Assembly: GCA_024195265.1 (NCBI GenBank)
Contig: JAJLRJ010000003.1
Coordinates: 31,375,643-31,439,642 of the forward strand
Source: Dendrophyllia cribrosa
Lineage: Eukaryota; Cnidaria; Anthozoa; Scleractinia; Dendrophylliidae
Length of the DNA stretch: 64,000 bases
Reading direction: 5' to 3'
The translations under genes were made by a program, and so were the position numbers. Below the pieces are notes generated by a model, which worked only from the letters and a program-made list of their open reading frames with translations, was not told where the DNA came from and ran no database searches. Shown here piece after piece: positions 57,889-64,000 of this stretch (the first letter of the stretch is position 1; the number at the start of each line of letters is the position of its first letter).

Positions 57889-58011
57889 CAGCCATGTTGA
57901 TTTTTCCTCCTGGAAATCCTATAATGATCATTGAAATTAATATATTCCTTTATTAACAATTAATTTCAATGGTCATTATGGGATGCCCAAGGGGAGAAAT
58001 CAATATGGCTG
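57889..58011. mobile_element. Hairpin element
   Basis: CAGCCATGTTGATTTTTCCT and AATGATCATTGAAATTAAT are mirrored at the right end with several mismatches; loop about 25 bp. Confidence 0.7.
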
Positions 58012-58836
58012 CAGTATCGGCAAAATGATCTACTGCAATGGATGATAACAGGAAGTAACAAAAAAGGATAAGATAAATCATCAAAAACTGTTAAATTGCT
58101 CACCTATTACAGCGGACACCAGTTATCTTTAATGCAACAAAACGGCAATGTCTCTTTTTCAGGTTGATTTTACTGTTTGTTGTGACAATAACGTCTCCAG
58201 GTAGGGTTATACAGTCACGACTTTTCATATCACAACCTCGATCTCGATTTGAAGATATCGCTGAAATAACAGGTTGTTGACCGCATCTGGGAGATTATGA
58301 AAAAATGAAAAATAAAACAATTTTTCTAAGGATTTGATCGTTATCGATATGAAGAATGGTCAGTACGAGTCGGAATCTCGCAGAAAACTCTGATCTTCTA
58401 TAGCTAATTTTCATAGATAATTATTTTTACGTTAATAAAAGTATATTCTTGGTGCCGTTGAATCCCATAATAACCCTAGATTGCAGGGCTTTTTGCATAC
58501 CGATTGTTACAACTTTTTCAATTAACGTTGTCTGAAGATATTGTGCATTGGTTCACTCCAAAACCCCAAGGCATTGTAGGTTCCCTTGCAGAATATATTT
58601 CAAAATACTCTTCACAGGATAATATGCCTGCATGCTCCATACAGCGAAGACCTTAGGGGTAATGACTTTAAAGCATACCTTAAAGTCTGCCATGTTGTGA
58701 CTGGCACACCAGGCGATACGGATTTATACAAGATGAGCTGTACTCACAATTTCTTGCGGTCTTAAAATGAACCAATGCACAATTCTTCAGACAACGTTTA
58801 TTGAAATAGCTGTATAGTTTCAACCCTATTAAACAC

Positions 58837-59013
58837 AGACAAATTCGGCCAACGCATTGTTGTACCCAATTCAAACCTTCTGGGAATAAGATTCTTTGTT
58901 CACAATATTTCCATATAATTCCCATGTCAATGCTTCATTGATATGGAAATATGACGAACAAAGAGTTCTAATCCCAGAAAGTTTGAATTGGGTACAACAA
59001 TGCGAATTTGTCT
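58837..59013. mobile_element. Hairpin element
   Basis: AGACAAATTCG then CGCATTGTTGTACCCAATTC and TTTGTTC..ATATTTCCATAT mirrored at the right end. The left arm has five extra bases. Confidence 0.75.
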
Positions 59014-59054
59014 ATTCTTTTTTGTACATAATCAAAACTAACCTATGACAGTCG

Positions 59055-61390
59055 GGTCTTTTGGTAAGTCTCTGCAGCATCGGCAACATGATGGCCATTA
59101 CATCTGCAATTCCTTGTTTACCTAAATACAGTGCTTCTCAACAGTAATATCAGCATTAGAATGCAAGCTCATTCATGCCAGTTCAGTAAGCTTGTCGTTA
59201 GAGCAAAGGCCATGGGCTTGAATCCCATAGGCTTTAAGGCCTCGGATTTCTATCTACTTTTCCTTGGCAATTGGTAACTTTGGGCAGTGTTGGTAGAGCC
59301 TAAATAGGTTCACGGTCAAAGCAAAGGCCATGGATTTTAATTAAAGCCTTGGATTTTCCATGTGCACTTTCTTTGAAATTTGCAACTTTTGGTAGAGCCC
59401 AGTAGCTTCACTGTTAAAGCAAAGACCATAGGTTTGAATCCCATTTAAGCGTCAGTTTGATTTACCTTTCCTCTTTCAGCTTTAGGTAGATCCCAGAAGG
59501 GTCACCGTTGAAGCAAAGATTATGGGTTGGATTCCTATTGAAGCGCTGACATGTTCACAATTATAGCGAAGGAAATCAATTTTTTTAAACACTTTTTTAT
59601 TTTATTTTTATTTTATTTCATTTTATTTATTTTATTTTTGTTTATTATTTTATTTTATTTTATTTTTGTTTATTTTTATTTTATTTCATTTTATTTAATT
59701 TTGTTTATTTTTATTTTATTTTATTTCATTTTATTTATTTTATTTTTGTTTATTTTTATTTTATTTTATTTCATTTTATTTATTTTATTTCGTTTATTTT
59801 TATTTTATTTTATTTCATTTTATTTATTTTTAATTATTTTTATTTAATTTTATTTATTTTATTTTTATTTATTTTTATTTTATTTTATTTATTTAATTTT
59901 TATTAATTTTAATTTTTATTATTTTATTTTATAATTTATATTATATTTTGTTTTTTTTTTTATATATTTTTTAGACACTTACGTCTCAAAGGTGGGCGTC
60001 GGGCAAATCTCTTTAAGATGCTATGACATCTGGAACTTCTTGACCAAAATAAGATTCATCTCAAGAACAAGGAAGTTAGAATGCAAGCAAGAGTTTACCT
60101 ATATTGTGCTGAGCGTCTCTTGTCTCTAAGTAACTTCACCAATATAGCAAACGGTTCAGATGCAATTGAAGTCTCAAATTTTCCTCCTGTGTTTTGTTTG
60201 TTTGCAAACTACATTGTTTGAAGAGTAATACAATTGTTGAGCAAGGACCATGGTTTTGTATACCATTACAACTTGCAACATTTGGTAGAGCCCAGTATGT
60301 CCACAGTTACAGCAAAGATCATGGGTTTGATTCCCATCAAAGACTCGATATGTTCACAATTATAGAGGAGGAAATCGATTTTTCTGTTACGCTTTTACAG
60401 GCACTTACCTCTGGTAGGTCAGCCTCGGGCAAATCTCCATAAGATATGACACGAACAGTATTTGAGTGCTATGACATCTGGAACTTCCTGACCTAAATAA
60501 CATTAATCTTCTCAAGAACAAGTTAGAATGCAAGCAAGAGTTTACTTATATTGTGATGAGCGTCTCTTGTCTCAGTAGGTTCACCAACATAGCAAACGGT
60601 TTGAATGCAATTAAAGTCTCAAATTTTCCTCCTGTGCTTTGTTTGTTTGCAAACTACATTGTTTGAAGAGTAACTTCAGAATTGTTGAGCAAGGACCATG
60701 GTTTTGAATACCATAACAACTTGAAACACTTGGTAGAGCCCAGTAGGTCCACAGTTACAGCAAAGGCCATGGGTTTGAATCCCATCAAAACCTCGGATTT
60801 ACTGTTCGTCCTTTGCAACTTTTGGTAGATCCCAGTTGGGTCACCGTTAGAGCAAAGATCATGGGTTTGATTCCCATTAAAGCCTTGATATGTTCACAAT
60901 TATCGCTAAGGAAATCAATTTTCCTGTTCTGGTTTTATCGACACTTACCTCTCATAGGTGGGCCTCTGGCAAATCTCCATAAGATGTGACACGAACAGCA
61001 TTTGAGTGCTATGACATCTGGAACTTCCTGACCTAAACAGCATGTTTATCAAGAACAAGGAATTTAGCAAGAATTTATCCATATTGTGATGAGCTTCTTA
61101 AAGCAAAGGCCATGTGCTTTGTTTGCAATTTGCAACTTTTGATAGAGCACAGTAGGTCCACCGTTTAAGCAAAGGCCATGGGTTTGAATTCCTCTAGGCC
61201 TCTGATTTACAATTCATCTTTGCAGCTTTTGGTTGAGCCCAGCAGGGTCACCGTTAGAGCAAAAGTCATGGGTTCGATTCCCAATAATCAGGTTCAGTTG
61301 GAAAGAAAGCCATAGTGATTACGAATCATGGTTCATATGTCTTGGTGATAGCATCAATTACGTGGATTTGAATCCCACTAAATCTTAAAG
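59055..61390. repeat. Array of tRNA-like boxes and splice-flanked segments
   Basis: About nine times a motif like AGAGCAAAGGCCATGGGTTT plus GAATCCCAT recurs (59205, 59330, 59415, 59510, 60310, 60758, 60848, 61165, 61258). It looks like the D-arm end joined directly to the T-arm of a tRNA, without the anticodon arm. A longer unit repeats with it: on the minus strand, TTTAG, a segment starting GTCAGGAAGTTCCAGATGTC, and GAG|GTAAGTG, at about 59990, 60420 and 60960. A related segment at 59040-59110 reads GKQGIADVMAIMLPMLQRLT. These may be duplicated exons of a minus-strand gene, but frames are not kept. Confidence 0.6.
59585..59960. repeat. (TTTTA)n-type low-complexity array
   Basis: About 375 bp made almost only of TTTTA/TTTA motifs on the plus strand with rare G or C. 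The 98-residue ORF across it is an artefact. Confidence 0.95.
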
Positions 61391-61609
61391 TAACATGCGC
61401 GTTTCCTTTGAAAATTGGTCTGGTTCATTAATTCATTATACTTACAGTTTATTAGCCGTCTCTTCGCTGCTTAAATAGTCTGGAGGCGTATTCACCAATT
61501 ATATGCGCGTGAACTGTGAACTAAAAAGAGAACCAGATTTATTAGCATAACTAAAAACGAGAATCACGTGGCTTACCTTCAGCACGTGAACACGTCAATC
61601 AGTGGAACC

Positions 61610-61850
61610 ATACGCGCATCTTGAGGGAGCGCCCAAAAATGGTGTCGTGCGCGTTTCTTGAAGAACGCAACCAAAATGGTGTCGCGTTTCTTGAAGAACG
61701 CACCCAAAAATGGTGTCGCGCGCGTTTCTTGAAGGAACGTGCCCAAAAATGTTGTCGCGAAAGGAACTTGCCCAAAAAGTAGTACGACGCGCGTATCTTG
61801 AAAGAACACGCCCAAAAATGATGTTGTGCGCGCATCGTGAGAGGGTGCAT
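61610..61850. repeat. Minisatellite, about 40-bp unit
   Basis: About six imperfect units with GCGCGTTTCTTGAAGAACGC and CCCAAAAATGGTGTCG. ORFs in three frames over it are artefacts. From 61850 to 64000 I see no gene I can support, although short open stretches occur near 62740 and 63380. Confidence 0.8.
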
Positions 61851-64000
61851 TCCAAAAAGATGTACTTTACATTCATACTACGAAAATCGAAGTGATGGCT
61901 ACGAGGCATAAAAAGCGATCCCAAACTAAGACGCTATAGTTCGACGTTCCTAAAATGAAACTGTTAAGGTTTATTGTTTTGTAAATGAAAATATAATGAC
62001 AGCCTTGTGTTTGTAAACAATTTGAGCGCGTAGCATTGCGAACAAAAATCCCTGAAAATAGAATCTTACAGGTTAGTAGTTTAGTTAATACCTGCATATC
62101 ATTATTTTATCTATTACAAAAAAAGACACTGGAAGCACAGCTGGTTTCAAACGTTTTATTAAATTTCATTTAGTTACAAGTTAAAGGTTTAATAATTATA
62201 TAGGCTACAAGGGGTGCGCTCCTACAAGAAAAATTTAGAGTCCAGTGGAACCGAGTAGTGTCCATATGTCCATAGAACTTGACACTTCGAATGAAACACT
62301 CCAGGGTCCCCCAGACGGTACGGGTCATAAACGGCTTGCTATCGAGACATTTTCGATACCAAGCCAATTTCAAAGCCGAAAACAGATTGAAAGCCGAACT
62401 GAAAACCGAATCGAAAGCCGAAATCGAAACGTAATCAAAAACCGAAGATGCATTGCACTTGAGGATAAAGCTTATCCAATCATCACTCCTCGGCCTCTTT
62501 GTATTTGGCCGACGATCTAAAAATGTCACGCACGATAAGATGAATTCGATGATTGAAAAATGACCTTATCCTTCAGTGTCACGCAACATACAGCATAATC
62601 GCACGCGAGCTCCACGTACCTCGTGCCACGTTGTAGTGTTTAGCCTCGGGCCGATTGATATGGTGCAACGTCAGTTTTGAAAAAGCTGTATCATACGTAT
62701 GTGCTTACGAAACAAACGTTTTGTAAGCAAGCACGTCCTTGCTTACGACTCAGTTCCGAGTGTTTCCGAGTGTGCAATTGGAAAACTTCGAAGTCGAATG
62801 CGATAGTTTTAAAGAGACGTTGTACCATTTAAATCGACCCCACCTTATCTGGGTTGCTGTACTGTGTCACGCTTCTCCACCACCCTCGCAGATTCTGGGT
62901 CATGGTCTCCTCCTGGGGAACTGTTGTCCTGGCGACGAGTTGGAGTGGCTCCCAAAGATGAAGTCCGGCCGGCCAAAGAAATATTATTTTACTATTAAAA
63001 GCTGTTTCAACTAACATTGATTTCTAGCTTATTAACTGACGCGATGGGCGGAAAAACAGTTCAACAATTTTCTTCAGTTCCACAGCTACTCTTTATGCAG
63101 ATGGGGTTCGAATTGCCTTGCTCTATCGCAATGAATGGAAGACCTAGGTTTACTTTTGTCACCAAGAGGATTTTATCATATTTCAAGAGTCTAATGTGGA
63201 AATCATCAACGTTAGTTGAAACCCCTGACTGTCTCTAGTTATTGCTATATAATGTCTACCCTGACTGCTCTTTTACCTAATCAGGTCATCACCTTCAAGT
63301 TTCCTTTTTTGAGGTGCTAAGCGGAAATTCTTGTTTCAACTTTAGCAGAATTATGAAACTATGGCTAGAACTAAAACATGACGTCGAAATTTTCGGTCAT
63401 CATCCTCTGGTTTGATTCATCGGACTCTTCCATCGCCGCAATGGCAGCTACCTCACCTTCATTATGCTCTTTATTTTCCTATGGCGTTCGACGATCTTTG
63501 TTCTTCTTTCTTCGGCCGGCCACTGTACCACGGACGGGCGCAGTCTTTAACAGGCCGCTTGGCGAACGACAAGAGATGACAACAGTATAAAACTGTTGAC
63601 AACTTCTGCAGAACGAAGCAACCGTTATCTGTGGGCTGTCGATGTGAAGACTACCTGCGCCTACCATTTGTAGACGATCTGCGCCTGCGTGGTGCAATGC
63701 AGGGCTTCCTGACAAGAGATTTCTCCCGCGAGGCAAGATTAACAAGAAGACAAACCGATCGTCTAAATGTCAACTATGCCATAGCGACAAAATCCTCCCA
63801 TTTATCTGTTACCTCGTAAAACTATCTTTAGCCTGTGAAGCGTGCGGAAGAGTAATATTGGGTGCGAATTCAGGGACGCACGCGCAGAGGATAGTTGTAT
63901 CCTCCGCACGCCCGTCCCCGAAATATAATCGCGCCTTATATTAATCTTTCGCCTACTACGCAGACTACTAATTCTATGAAAAGCTTATCATCTTGATATT

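Noticed and set aside
57573..57959. 128-residue minus-strand ORF
   Set aside because: Contains ATC/ATG microsatellite-derived Met/Ile/His runs and crosses a hairpin element.
59551..59847. 98-residue Phe/Ile/Leu-rich ORF resembling a membrane protein
   Set aside because: It is a translation of the TTTTA array.
61579..61924. Overlapping ORFs of 78-109 residues
   Set aside because: Three frames are open over a 40-bp minisatellite; repeat-driven artefact.

Overview
The window reads as repeat-rich, AT-rich nuclear DNA of an animal, most probably an anthozoan cnidarian and likely a stony coral. Evidence for this: spliced genes with GT/AG signals, CR1/L2-type LINE tails, Penelope-like element ends, many hairpin MITEs, tRNA-derived repeats and a RecQ-like exon of a type I know from coral genomes. 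I see no bacterial operon, rRNA or CRISPR. The species assignment is inference. Nearly all long ORFs are chance reading frames in repeats; real coding signal sits in short exons joined by splice sites.

Main gene content: a tandem family on the minus strand with three apparently intact copies (430-3662, 26996-33394, 45405-47777) and one broken copy (terminal exon at 20136-20323). Each intact copy has four phase-compatible exons: a signal-peptide exon, a 170-nt exon, a 79-nt exon and a terminal exon. They encode secreted proteins of 165-171 residues that I do not recognise. Copies 2 and 3 carry an RKKR furin-like site followed by a short C-terminal tail of strictly alternating residues: Ile-Arg/Ile-Lys in copy 2, Ile-Thr in copy 3. 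The tail is encoded by a hexanucleotide repeat. Copy 2 therefore looks like a precursor of a cationic, beta-strand, possibly antimicrobial peptide. This is the most interesting system in the window.

Layout. 1-3980: family copy 1, with a 35-bp minisatellite in intron 3. 4556-4819: first two exons of an unrelated plus-strand gene with a mitochondrial-type N-terminus. 5446-10821: tandem array of 1.5-1.8 kb units. 11000-14680: dispersed duplications and LINE fragments, one split by a MITE. 14878-15979: a repeat family (here called P) with a GC hairpin near its end. 17310-26608: broken copy 4, split by nested insertions that include a long-inverted-repeat element carrying a RecQ-like helicase exon and a Penelope remnant. 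26609-33480: copy 2, with a 1.6-kb near-perfect palindrome in intron 2. 33500-40860: Penelope and MITE remnants and two probable last exons of minus-strand genes (37849-37946, 39332-39503). 40849-42945 and 49430-52050: a second segmental duplication whose two copies serve as empty sites for each other's insertions. 43440-48118: copy 3 with a small possible CARD-like ORF downstream. 52590-64000: hairpin MITEs, LINE tails, a decayed ankyrin-like exon, a TTTTA array and a repeated series of tRNA-like A/B-box and splice-flanked segments.

The copies share insertions in a pattern that places copies 1 and 3 closer to each other than to copy 2. A junction at about 26608 shows that copy 4 and copy 2 were joined by recombination. 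No expression evidence is available here; exon calls rest on splice signals, phase and conservation among copies.
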